This document shows, one piece after another, positions 15,430 to 23,978 of a DNA stretch of 64,000 bases. The position numbers were made by a program, and so were the translations under genes. Within the stretch, counting starts at the first letter, position 1. Each line of letters opens with the position of its first letter. Origin of the DNA: Streptomyces sp. CB03234 (GTDB taxonomy: Bacteria; Actinomycetota; Actinomycetes; Streptomycetales; Streptomycetaceae); contig NZ_LIYH01000001.1 in the NCBI RefSeq assembly GCF_001905885.1, positions 684,169 to 748,168 on the forward strand. The letters run 5' to 3'. The notes under the pieces are model-generated. The model was not told where the DNA came from. It ran no database searches and was given only the letters and a program-made list of their open reading frames with translations.

Positions 15430-15674
15430 GACGTCGTCGCCGCGGCCGCCTGCTCCTCGATCACCTCGGCCGCCCGGCCGATGGTGTCGCGCGGCGACGC
15501 GGCGTCGTCACTGATCTTCACGCCGAGTTCCTTTTCGACCACCAACAGCAGTTCCACGAGGAAGAGTGAGTCCATCTCCAGGTCCTCGAAGGTCACGTCC
15601 GGTGTTATCTCGGAGCGATCCACCTGGAAACGGTTGACCAGGATGTCGGCGAGCGTGTCGTACATGGCTGCCAT
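15426..15674 (-). CDS. Acyl carrier protein
   Basis: An 82-residue carrier protein with the phosphopantetheine Ser at 36 in LEMDSLFLVEL and the acidic helix II typical of ACPs. ATG 15674 has GAGGAA 7 nt upstream; a later ATG (MYDT) is possible. It lies between KAS III and KAS II and probably carries the chain they extend. It would need an Sfp-type transferase encoded elsewhere. Confidence 0.93.
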   Translation of the reverse strand: MAAMYDTLADILVNRFQVDRSEITPDVTFEDLEMDSLFLVELLLVVEKELGVKISDDAASPRDTIGRAAEVIEEQAAAATTS

Positions 15675-15774
15675 CAGGGGTTCCTCTCGTCCTGTGCTGC
15701 TGTCGTGTGGGGCTGTCGTGTCATGGTGTGTGCGGAAGGGACGGGGCGGCGGCGGTGCTGCCGCGCCGCGGGTG

Positions 15775-16776
15775 TCAGGCCAGGCTCCCGGGCCACGTCA
15801 GTACGGACGAGCCCCAGGTGAGGCCGCCGCCGAAGGCGGTGAGGAGGATCCGGTCACCCGGCCGCAGCATTCCGGTGGCATGCGCGTGGTGAAGGGCCAG
15901 CGGGATGGACGCGGCCGCGGTGTTGCCGACCTCGGCGATATTGCTGACGGCGCGCTCGTGCGGGATGTCGAGTTCGTCGGCGAGCCGGGTGAGGATCCTG
16001 GCGTTGGCCTGGTGGGCGACCAGCCAGTCCACGTCGGTACGGTGCCAGCCGGCCCGGTCCAGCGCGGTGGTGGACGACATCGCCATGCGCTGTACCGCGT
16101 GCCGGAAGACCTCCTTGCCGGCCATCGCGAAGTAGTGGTCCGCGGCCTCGGGGGGCAGACCGGCCAGGCGTTGTTCCGACCCGCCGGACCGCACCGTGAT
16201 GAGATCCCGGCCCTCCCCGTCGCTGCCGAGGTCGAACGGGCCGATGGCGCCCGGCTCCCCGTCCTCCCCCGCGCGCAGCACCACCGCCCCCGCGCCGTCA
16301 CCGAAGATGGCCGATGTCGTCCGGTCCTTCGGGTCGAGAATGCTGGAGAACGTGTCCGCCCCGATGACCAGGGCGCGGGTGGACGAGCCGGACGCGATCA
16401 GCCCGGCGGCGGTGGCGAGGGCGTAGACAAAGCCGGTGCACACGGCGGAGACGTCGAACGCCGCCACACCGGACAGCGAGAGCCGCGTCGCCACCGTGGG
16501 CGCGGTCCCCGGACACGGCCGGTCGGGTGTGGAGGTCGCCACGACCACGGTGTCCACCGAGGGGTCGCCGGAGGACTTGAGTGCCTGCTCGCCCGCTCCG
16601 GCCGCGAGGTCCGAGGTGGCGGTCCCGGGAGCGGCGAAGTACCGCTGCCGGATGCCCGTCCGGGACCGTATCCACTCGTCGGAGCCACCGGAGACCGCGG
16701 CGATCTCCTCGTTGGACACCGCGCGCGGCGGCAGGCAGCCGCCGATGCCGGCGAGGACCGCCGCCCGGCCGCTCAT
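15775..16776 (-). CDS. 3-oxoacyl-ACP synthase III (FabH-like)
   Basis: A 333-residue KAS III with Cys113 (SAVCTGFVYAL), His255 (VAHQANARIL) and Asn285 (AEVGNTAAAS), the complete FabH triad. KAS III enzymes condense a starter acyl-CoA with malonyl-ACP. ATG 16776 overlaps the SARP stop (16773-16775), so it is co-translated with the regulator. Its discrete ACP lies about 100 nt downstream. It might prime the cassette with a short or branched acyl-CoA. Some cluster homologues instead act as acyltransferases. Confidence 0.92.
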   Translation of the reverse strand: MSGRAAVLAGIGGCLPPRAVSNEEIAAVSGGSDEWIRSRTGIRQRYFAAPGTATSDLAAGAGEQALKSSGDPSVDTVVVATSTPDRPCPGTAPTVATRLSLSGVAAFDVSAVCTGFVYALATAAGLIASGSSTRALVIGADTFSSILDPKDRTTSAIFGDGAGAVVLRAGEDGEPGAIGPFDLGSDGEGRDLITVRSGGSEQRLAGLPPEAADHYFAMAGKEVFRHAVQRMAMSSTTALDRAGWHRTDVDWLVAHQANARILTRLADELDIPHERAVSNIAEVGNTAAASIPLALHHAHATGMLRPGDRILLTAFGGGLTWGSSVLTWPGSLA

Positions 16777-17576
16777 GCGATCCGGCCGACGGCTGAGGGC
16801 CGGCCCGTGCCGGCCGGCGTGAGCGCGGGGTCCTGGGCCAGGATCCCGGCGTAGCACTGCTGCAGTGGCAGGCCCGGCTGTACGCCGAGCTCCTCGTCCA
16901 GCCGCTGACGGGTGCCGTGATACAGGGTCAGTGCTTCACCCTGCCGCCCCGACCGGTACAGGGCGATCATCAGCTGCGCGCAGAAGTGCTCGTTCAGGGG
17001 CTGCTGGGCGACGAGCTGGCGTAGTTCGGCGGCCGCCTGGCGGACGTCGCCGACGGCGAGCCTGGCACTGATGAGGTCTTCCCACATGGTCAGCCGCCGC
17101 TCGTCGAACAGCGCGGCCGCCGCCCGGCACCGCAACCCGTCTCCGGCGTCGAGGAGGGCCGGTCCACGCCACAACCGCAGTCCGGACTGGAGGAGTTCGA
17201 TCGCCCGGCAGGGGTCGTGGCGCAAGGTGGCCGACCCCCGCGCCGCGAGATCGAGGAACCGGTTGCCGTCCACGGCCTCGGGCGGGATGTCCAGTACGTA
17301 GCCGTTGTGTACGGCGCGCAGTACGGTCGCGGCGGCCCGTCCCTGGGAAGGGTCGGCCAGGATCTTCCGCAGGCGCGCCGCGTGTGCCTGAAGCGCGTTG
17401 TGCACATTGCCGAGCGACCGGCCGGACCACAGCTCGTCGGCGAGTTCCAGATGGGAGATCGCCCGCCCGGGTTCCAGGGCCAGGGTGGCGAACATGGCGC
17501 GTACCTTGTTCGCGCGGATCGCGCGTTGGTGACCGCCCACTGTGACGGACACGGTGCCAAGAATTTCGATGTGCAC
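16773..17576 (-). CDS. SARP-family pathway activator
   Basis: A 267-residue Streptomyces antibiotic regulatory protein. Residues 1-95 form the OmpR-like winged helix (MFATLALEPGRAISHLELADELW; LQAHAARLRKIL) and residues 100-250 the bacterial transcriptional activation domain (ALLDAGDGLRCRAAAALFDERRLTMWEDLISARL). There is no ATPase or TPR extension, so it is the small type. GTG 17576 follows AGGAG 7 nt upstream. It is transcribed divergently from the NRPS operon and leads the KAS III/ACP/KAS II operon. Direct repeats in three cluster promoters are candidate binding sites. Confidence 0.92.
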   Translation of the reverse strand: MHIEILGTVSVTVGGHQRAIRANKVRAMFATLALEPGRAISHLELADELWSGRSLGNVHNALQAHAARLRKILADPSQGRAAATVLRAVHNGYVLDIPPEAVDGNRFLDLAARGSATLRHDPCRAIELLQSGLRLWRGPALLDAGDGLRCRAAAALFDERRLTMWEDLISARLAVGDVRQAAAELRQLVAQQPLNEHFCAQLMIALYRSGRQGEALTLYHGTRQRLDEELGVQPGLPLQQCYAGILAQDPALTPAGTGRPSAVGRIA

Positions 17577-17910
17577 GACACTCCTAAGTCAATTCGACTC
17601 GTCGGGCGTCCTGTCGGCGGCATCGCCATGGTGTCCGGTTTCCGGCTACCGCGATCTCGCGTTGATCAAAGTCGTCAAATTGGCAAGACGTCATGCTTGT
17701 CGTGCGGCAGCTGGAGTGTCAAGGGATTTCTGTCGGGTACAGGGGGCGACCCAGGGGTTCCCCAGGGTGCCCAGGGATTCCCCCGGTGCCTTGCAGGGGT
17801 GGCGGATGCAAGACTCCTGGCTCCGGTGTCCGCCGAGGGCAACCGCGTGGCACGCGGTGCGTCATACGTATTCGTCGGACCGCCAATTCGGACGCGATCG
17901 GAGCAGACGT
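17577..17910. promoter_or_regulatory. Divergent promoter region between SARP and the NRPS operon
   Basis: About 330 bp without a gene. It contains three CCCAGGG words at 17750, 17761 and 17770 (spacings 11 and 9), followed by a run of C/G-rich repeats, and a lower-GC stretch at 17655-17735 with TCAAA repeated at 17666 and 17675. The promoters for both directions must lie here, but I cannot fix -10 hexamers with confidence. The first CCCAGGG pair has SARP-like 11-bp phasing. Confidence 0.5.
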
Positions 17911-18777
17911 GTGACGAGTGGATCTGCAGCGAACGGAGCGCCGGTACCCCGCCTCGACCACGTCATGGTGCTGCTCGACGGGGCCGCGCATCGCGATGTG
18001 TCGGCGAGCGGGTTCCTGGCGGAACGATTCGGCAGGATCAAGCGCAAGGAAGCGGAAAGCTCGGTCGCCGGGCAGTACTCCACTCTGGGAGTGGCCGGCG
18101 AGAACACGCTGATCGAACTGTTCGGCAGCGATCTGCCCAGCGCCTCACCGCTCACGGGCGGTCTGGTGTTCTCGTTCGAGGAGCCCGGGTCCGCCGAGCG
18201 CGCCCGCGCCGCGCTGGATGCCTCCGGCGAGGTCAAGTACCACCATGACCTGGTGTTTCGTACGGTGGAAGGCACCGAGGAACAGCAGCCGTGGTACCAC
18301 CTGATCAGCGTCGACCTCGGCGAGGGCAGTCCGTTGCTGCTCTTCCTCAACGAGGTGACGCCCGAGTACTTCCACTCCCTCGGCGCACAGCCCGCACCGG
18401 ACGGGGCGCTGCTCCGCAAGAGCTATCTGGACGCGGCGCTCGGTGCTCCGGACGGGGCGAGGCGGCTCATGAGGGACGTCACCGGCGTGACGGTCTCGGT
18501 CACCGCCGAGCGCGGCCGGCGCCTCGCCGACGCGCTCGCCGTCTTCGGTCTCGCCGAGACCGAAACCGGGCCCGGGGTACGGGTACTGCGCGGCCACGGC
18601 CTCACCCTACGGCTGGAGACGGGCGACCGGCTGGAACGCGTCACGGAAATAGAGATCGGCCTGGATCCCGATGCCTACGAGCCCTCGGTGCCCAGGGAAT
18701 TCACATTCGGTGAGACCTCGCGAATGGTCATCGAATCACCGGAGACCGCGCGCTGGAGTTTCACTCCCTCGCACTGA
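17911..18777 (+). CDS. DUF5829/VOC-like protein at the head of the NRPS operon
   Basis: A 288-residue protein that looks like two repeated glyoxalase-fold halves. The N-terminal half (PRLDHVMVLLDGAAHRD, FLAERFG, GENTLIELFGSD) resembles the DUF5829 type, and the C-terminal half contains IEIGLDPDAYEP. I see no full metal-binding set, so an enzymatic role is uncertain. GTG 17911 is preferred over the long upstream frame because GGAG lies at 17900-17903 and the upstream part is the promoter region. It lies 77 bp before NRPS 1. A tailoring, sequestration or resistance function is possible. Confidence 0.75.
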   Translation: MTSGSAANGAPVPRLDHVMVLLDGAAHRDVSASGFLAERFGRIKRKEAESSVAGQYSTLGVAGENTLIELFGSDLPSASPLTGGLVFSFEEPGSAERARAALDASGEVKYHHDLVFRTVEGTEEQQPWYHLISVDLGEGSPLLLFLNEVTPEYFHSLGAQPAPDGALLRKSYLDAALGAPDGARRLMRDVTGVTVSVTAERGRRLADALAVFGLAETETGPGVRVLRGHGLTLRLETGDRLERVTEIEIGLDPDAYEPSVPREFTFGETSRMVIESPETARWSFTPSH

Positions 18778-18854
18778 GCGGTCGTGTGCGGAATAAGTCC
18801 GGAAAGGTCAAGCCAGTCACAGCAGGCCGAGCGCAATCGGGGAGCCCAGAACAC

Positions 18855-21800
18855 ATGCCTGAGACGACTCCACTGTTCGGTGAGATATTCGACAGAAACG
18901 TCGCCGCAACGCCGGAAGCGATCGCCGTCGAGTTCCAGGACCAGCGGCTGTCGTACCGTGAACTGGACGACGGATCGGCCCGGCTGGCCGCGGAGCTGGT
19001 CCGCAGAGGCGTGGGCCCGGACAGCGTGGTCGGGATCGCCGCAAGCCCGTCCCTCCACCTGCCGTCCGCGGTGCTGGGCATCCTGCGCGCCGGTGCGGCC
19101 TGGCTCCCTCTCGACCCCGCCTACCCGGCCGACCGGCTCCGCTACATGATCGCCGACTCCGGCCTCACCCTGCTGGTCGCCGATCCGCAGACCGCCCGCG
19201 ACCCGGTGTACGAGGGTCTGGAGACCATCAGCCCCGACGTGGACGGCGCCGCGCCGGCGAAGCCCCTGGCCGGGGAACCGCGGCCGTCGCCGGCACCCGG
19301 TCACCTGGCCTACGTCATCTACACCTCCGGCTCCACCGGCCGTCCCAAGGGCGTCGCGCTCACCCACCGGGGGCTGGCCAACCTGGCCCGCGCGCAGAGC
19401 GAGACCTTCGGCGTAGGGCCGGACGGACGGGTGCTGCAGTTCGCGCCGACCAGCTTCGACGCGTCGGTGTTCGAGATGACGATGGCACTGTCCGCGGGTG
19501 CCACCCTGGTGCTGGCGCCGCGCGAGGACATCGCACCCGGCCCCGGCCTCGCGGATTTCCTGCGCGACCACCGCATCACCCACGTCACCCTGCCGCCCTC
19601 CGTACTGGCCACGCTGCCCGAGGCCGCGCTGCCCGACCTGGCGGTCCTGGTGTGCGCCGGTGAAGCGCTGCCGGAGCACCTCGTCGAGCAGTGGCTGCCC
19701 GGACGCCGCATGTTCAACGCGTACGGGCCCACCGAGGCCACCGTCTGGGCCACGGTCGCCGAGCTGACGCCCGGCGGCGGCAAGCCTTCCATCGGCACGG
19801 CCATCCGTGGCGCCCGCACTCTGGTCGTCGACGAGTCGATGCGGCCGGTGCCCCCGGGCACACCCGGCGAGCTGCTCATCGGAGGGGCGGGCGTGGCGCG
19901 CGGTTACCTCGGCCGGCCGGCCCTGACCGCTCAGCGGTTCATTCCCGATACCGGTACGGCCGGGCCCGGGGCGGCCCGGCTGTACCGCACGGGTGACCGC
20001 GTGGTGGAGAGGGCCGACGGCAACCTGGAGTTCCTCGGGCGCCTGGACCACCAGGTCAAGATCCGGGGCTTCCGCATCGAGCCGGACGAGATCGCCCGGC
20101 AACTGGCCGAGCACGCACAGGTGACCGACGCCGTGGTGATCCCGCGCGACGACGGGGCAGGCCCACAGCTCGTCGCCTACGCGACGGGCACCGGCCTGGA
20201 CACCGCGCGGCTGCGGACCCATCTCGCGGAGCGCCTCCCGGCCCACATGATGCCGGCCGTCATCGTGCCCCTGGAGCAGATGCCGCTGACACCCAGCGGC
20301 AAGATCGACCGGGAGAATCTGCCCGCGCCCGACAGAACACCGGACACCTCCGGCCGTACGGCGCCCCGGAGCGCCACCGAACGGGCACTCGCCGCCGTAC
20401 TGGCCGACCTGCTGTCCCTCGACTCGGTCGGCGTGGACGACGACTTCTTCGCCCTCGGTGGCCACTCCCTGCTGGCCGGGCGGCTGGCCGCCCGGGTGCG
20501 CTCGGAACTCGGCCGGGAGCTTCCGCTGCGCCGCGTGTACGAAGCGCGCACCGTGGCGGCGATGGCCCTCCTGATCGACTCGGCCGCCCCCTCGGGCGGC
20601 CCGACCGTGCCGCCGATCCGGGCCCGGAGGCGCGACGACGCCCACGTACCGGTTCCGCTGTCCTTCCCCCAGGAACGCATCTGGTTCCTGGAGAAGCTCT
20701 CACCGGGCAACCTCGCGTACAACGCGCAGGCCGTGATCCGCCTGCGCGGCCCGCTCGACGCCGACGTGCTGCGCGCCACCCTCAACGAGATCGTGCGCCG
20801 CCACGACGTGTTCCGTACCGCGTTCAGGGAGGTCGACGGCCGGCCCACGCAGTTCCCGCAACCGCCGATGGAAGTCGAGCTGCCGCTGCACGACCTGACC
20901 GGGCTCGGCACCGACGAGGCGGCGGAGCGCGCCGACGCCATCATCAGGCGGACCGTGCAGGCCGCCTTCGATCTCACCACGCCGCCGCTGGTGCGCTGGG
21001 TGCTGATCCGGCACGGCGAGGACGATCACACGCTCGTCCACGTCGAACACCACCTGGTGCACGACGGCTGGTCGTACGCCCTCTTCCTGCGGGAACTGCA
21101 GGAGCTCTACCCGAGCCTGGCGCGGGGCGAGGCGTCGCCGCTGCCCGAACCGGCCATCGGCTACTCCGACTTCGCGCTGTGGCAGCGGGAGTGGCTGCGA
21201 GGCGAGGTCCTGGACGCGTACATCGCGCACTGGACCAGGGAACTCGACGGCATACCGCCCACCCTGGAGCTCCCCACGGACCGGCCACGCCCGGTCGGAC
21301 AGAGCTTCCGGGGCTCCTCGGTCCGTATCGACCTGCCCGGCGAGCTCTGCCGCGGACTGCGCGCCTACAGCCGCTCCCGGGGTACCACCCTCTACTCCAC
21401 GATGCTCGCCGGATTCTCCGCGGTGATGTCGCGCTACTGCGGTCAGCGTGACGTGGTGGTCGGCAGCGGGGTCGCCAACCGGCGGCTGACGGAGATCGAG
21501 CAGATGATGGGCATGGTCGTCAACACCGTCCCGCTGCGCATCGATCTGTCCGGGGAGCCGGACTTCGACGACCTCGTCGGGCGCGTCCACGACACCGTCG
21601 GACGGGCACACGAATGGCAGGACGTGCCGCTGGACCGGCTCGTCGACGCCCTGGCGCTGCCCCGCGACCCCTCACGCAATCCGGTGTTCCAGGTCATGTT
21701 CAGCTTCCACGACTCGCAGATCCCGGACCTGGACTTCATGGGCATCCGCGGCTCCGTACGGGAACTGCACAACGACTCCGCCAAGACCGACATCAACGTC

Positions 21801-23978
21801 GTCGTGCTCCCACGTGCCGAGCAACACGCCGGTCACGGAGTCGGCGACGACGACTCGGCCATCACTCTGATCTGGGAGTACGCCACAGACCTCTTCGACG
21901 CGGAGACCATGCGCCGGATGGTCCAGCACTACACGACCCTCCTGGAGGAGGCACTCCGCGCCCCCGGCCTCCCCTTCGACCGGCTGCCGCTGCTCGCCGC
22001 CGACGAACTCGCCGACGTGCTCGGCGGATCACGGGGAGCGGCGACGGCGTTCCCGTACGACCGGACCGTCCCGGAGCTGTTCGCCGAGCAGGCGGCCGCC
22101 CGGCCGGACGCGACGGCGCTCGTCGCCGGCGGACGGTCCCGGACCTATGCGCAGGTGGAGGAGCGGGCCAACCGCCTGGCCCACCTGCTGCGGGCGCGCG
22201 GCGTCGGCAAAGACGTCCCCGTCGGCGTCCTGCTCGAACGCGGTGACGAGATGGTGATCACGCTGCTGGCCGTCCTCAAGGCCGGCGGCGGGTACGTACC
22301 CCTCGACCCCGGATACCCCGCGGAGCGGCTCACCGCGATGCTCGACGACGCCGCCGCGCCGCTGGTGGTGACGCGCGCCGGCCTGCAGGGGCGGCTGGCC
22401 CCGGGGGCGGCCCGGACGCTGATCCTGGACGAGGTGGCCGGGGAACTCGCCCAGGCCCCGGCACACGCGCCGGCCGCGCACGCCACACCCGACAGCCTCG
22501 CGTACATCCTGTTCACCTCCGGCTCCACCGGCAGGCCCAAGGGCGTGATGGTCGAACACCGCTCGGTGCTGCGGCTGGTCTGCGGGACCGACTACGTCTC
22601 CTTCGGTCCGCGGGAACGGCTGGCCCAGGTCGCCGACGCCTCCTTCGACGCGCTCACCTTCGAGCTGTGGGGCGCGCTGCTGCACGGTGGCGCGGTGTGC
22701 GTCATCGAGGCCGGACAGCTGCTCACCCCCGGCGGGCTGGCGGCCGCACTGAGCGAGCACGGTGTGACCGGCATGTTCCTCACCTCGGCGCTGTTCACCG
22801 AGGTCATGACCCAGAACCCGGGCACCTTCGCCGGGCTGACCAACCTGCTCGTCGGCGGCGATGTGCTCAATGTGAGCCGCATACGGCAGCTGCTGGACAG
22901 CCCCGCCGACCAGAGGCCGACGCGGCTGATCAACGGATACGGACCCACCGAGACCACGACGTTCGCGGTGTGCCACCTGATCGAGTCACTGCCGGACGGT
23001 ACGGCCTCGGTGCCCATCGGCCGCCCGATCGCCAACACGACGGCACACGTGCTCGACCCGCGCCTGCGGCCGGTCCCGGTCGGTGTGCCGGGTGAGCTGT
23101 ACATCGGCGGCCCGGGTGTGGCCCGCGGATACGCGAACCGCCCCGGGCTCACCGCCGAGCGGTTCCTGCCCGATCCGTACACCGGAGGCGGGGCGCGGAT
23201 GTACCGCACGGGCGATGTGGCGCGCTACCGGCGGGACGGAACGCTGGAGTTCCTCGGCCGGGCCGACAACCAGGTCAAGATCCGCGGATACCGGATCGAG
23301 CCGGGTGAGGTCGAGACGGCCCTCACCGCCCACCCCGGAGTGGGGCAGGCCGCGGTCGTCGTCGACGACGCCCCGTCCGGCCGGCGGCTGGTCGCCTACG
23401 TGGCGTCCGCGCCGGGCCGGTCCGCGCCTCCCCCCGACGAACTGCGGGACTTCCTCTCCCGCACCCTGCCCGCGTACCTGCTGCCCGCCGTGTACGCCGA
23501 AGTGGCGGCGATGCCCCTGACGACCAGCGGCAAGGTGGACCGCGCGGCACTGCCGGCGGTCGCCGACAGCAGGCTGCCGCTCGAAGGCCATGTGTCACCG
23601 AGGACCGTGACGGAGCGGACACTGGCCGAGCTGCTCGCCGACATGCTCGGCATCCCCGACGTCGGTGTGACGGACGACTTCTTCGTTCTCGGCGGCAACT
23701 CCCTGCTGGCGATGCGCCTGATCAGCAAGGTCAACGAACGATTCGCCGTGGACCTGCCGCTGAGTGACTTCCTCATCGCGCCGACCGTCGAGCGCCTCGC
23801 GGCCGACGTGGACGCCGCGCTCGCCTCCGCCGACGCCGGACGGCCGCCGGCCCCTGCCCGCGAAACCACCCGCGAGGCCGATTCCGACGAGGACCTGCTC
23901 CACCGGATCGACGAACTCTCCGACGACGAGGTGAACGCCCTCTTGCGTGACATGGCTGAGAACGAGGTCGAACGATGA
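18855..23978 (+). CDS. Nonribosomal peptide synthetase 1: A-T-C-A-T
   Basis: A 1707-residue two-module NRPS. Order: A1 (about 8-485), T1 (Ser538 in LGGHSLLAG), C (about 610-1040, HHLVHDG at 732-738), A2 (about 1060-1560, TSGSTG from 1221), T2 (Ser1616 in LGGNSLLAM), and an acidic C-terminal docking-like helix. A1 has no preceding C domain, so it initiates the chain. Reading specificity residues by eye gives DAFTVAAVWK for A1, close to Phe-type aromatic codes, and DAFFLGGTFK for A2, close to Val/Ile codes. No epimerase or methylation domain is present. ATG 18855 follows GGGGAG; GTG 18786 is an alternative. The stop overlaps NRPS 2 by ATGA. Confidence 0.92.
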   Translation: MPETTPLFGEIFDRNVAATPEAIAVEFQDQRLSYRELDDGSARLAAELVRRGVGPDSVVGIAASPSLHLPSAVLGILRAGAAWLPLDPAYPADRLRYMIADSGLTLLVADPQTARDPVYEGLETISPDVDGAAPAKPLAGEPRPSPAPGHLAYVIYTSGSTGRPKGVALTHRGLANLARAQSETFGVGPDGRVLQFAPTSFDASVFEMTMALSAGATLVLAPREDIAPGPGLADFLRDHRITHVTLPPSVLATLPEAALPDLAVLVCAGEALPEHLVEQWLPGRRMFNAYGPTEATVWATVAELTPGGGKPSIGTAIRGARTLVVDESMRPVPPGTPGELLIGGAGVARGYLGRPALTAQRFIPDTGTAGPGAARLYRTGDRVVERADGNLEFLGRLDHQVKIRGFRIEPDEIARQLAEHAQVTDAVVIPRDDGAGPQLVAYATGTGLDTARLRTHLAERLPAHMMPAVIVPLEQMPLTPSGKIDRENLPAPDRTPDTSGRTAPRSATERALAAVLADLLSLDSVGVDDDFFALGGHSLLAGRLAARVRSELGRELPLRRVYEARTVAAMALLIDSAAPSGGPTVPPIRARRRDDAHVPVPLSFPQERIWFLEKLSPGNLAYNAQAVIRLRGPLDADVLRATLNEIVRRHDVFRTAFREVDGRPTQFPQPPMEVELPLHDLTGLGTDEAAERADAIIRRTVQAAFDLTTPPLVRWVLIRHGEDDHTLVHVEHHLVHDGWSYALFLRELQELYPSLARGEASPLPEPAIGYSDFALWQREWLRGEVLDAYIAHWTRELDGIPPTLELPTDRPRPVGQSFRGSSVRIDLPGELCRGLRAYSRSRGTTLYSTMLAGFSAVMSRYCGQRDVVVGSGVANRRLTEIEQMMGMVVNTVPLRIDLSGEPDFDDLVGRVHDTVGRAHEWQDVPLDRLVDALALPRDPSRNPVFQVMFSFHDSQIPDLDFMGIRGSVRELHNDSAKTDINVVVLPRAEQHAGHGVGDDDSAITLIWEYATDLFDAETMRRMVQHYTTLLEEALRAPGLPFDRLPLLAADELADVLGGSRGAATAFPYDRTVPELFAEQAAARPDATALVAGGRSRTYAQVEERANRLAHLLRARGVGKDVPVGVLLERGDEMVITLLAVLKAGGGYVPLDPGYPAERLTAMLDDAAAPLVVTRAGLQGRLAPGAARTLILDEVAGELAQAPAHAPAAHATPDSLAYILFTSGSTGRPKGVMVEHRSVLRLVCGTDYVSFGPRERLAQVADASFDALTFELWGALLHGGAVCVIEAGQLLTPGGLAAALSEHGVTGMFLTSALFTEVMTQNPGTFAGLTNLLVGGDVLNVSRIRQLLDSPADQRPTRLINGYGPTETTTFAVCHLIESLPDGTASVPIGRPIANTTAHVLDPRLRPVPVGVPGELYIGGPGVARGYANRPGLTAERFLPDPYTGGGARMYRTGDVARYRRDGTLEFLGRADNQVKIRGYRIEPGEVETALTAHPGVGQAAVVVDDAPSGRRLVAYVASAPGRSAPPPDELRDFLSRTLPAYLLPAVYAEVAAMPLTTSGKVDRAALPAVADSRLPLEGHVSPRTVTERTLAELLADMLGIPDVGVTDDFFVLGGNSLLAMRLISKVNERFAVDLPLSDFLIAPTVERLAADVDAALASADAGRPPAPARETTREADSDEDLLHRIDELSDDEVNALLRDMAENEVER

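Noticed and set aside
17542..17910. N-terminal extension of the DUF5829-like protein
   Set aside because: The extension would cross the SARP start and the divergent promoter; GTG 17911 has a proper ribosome site.
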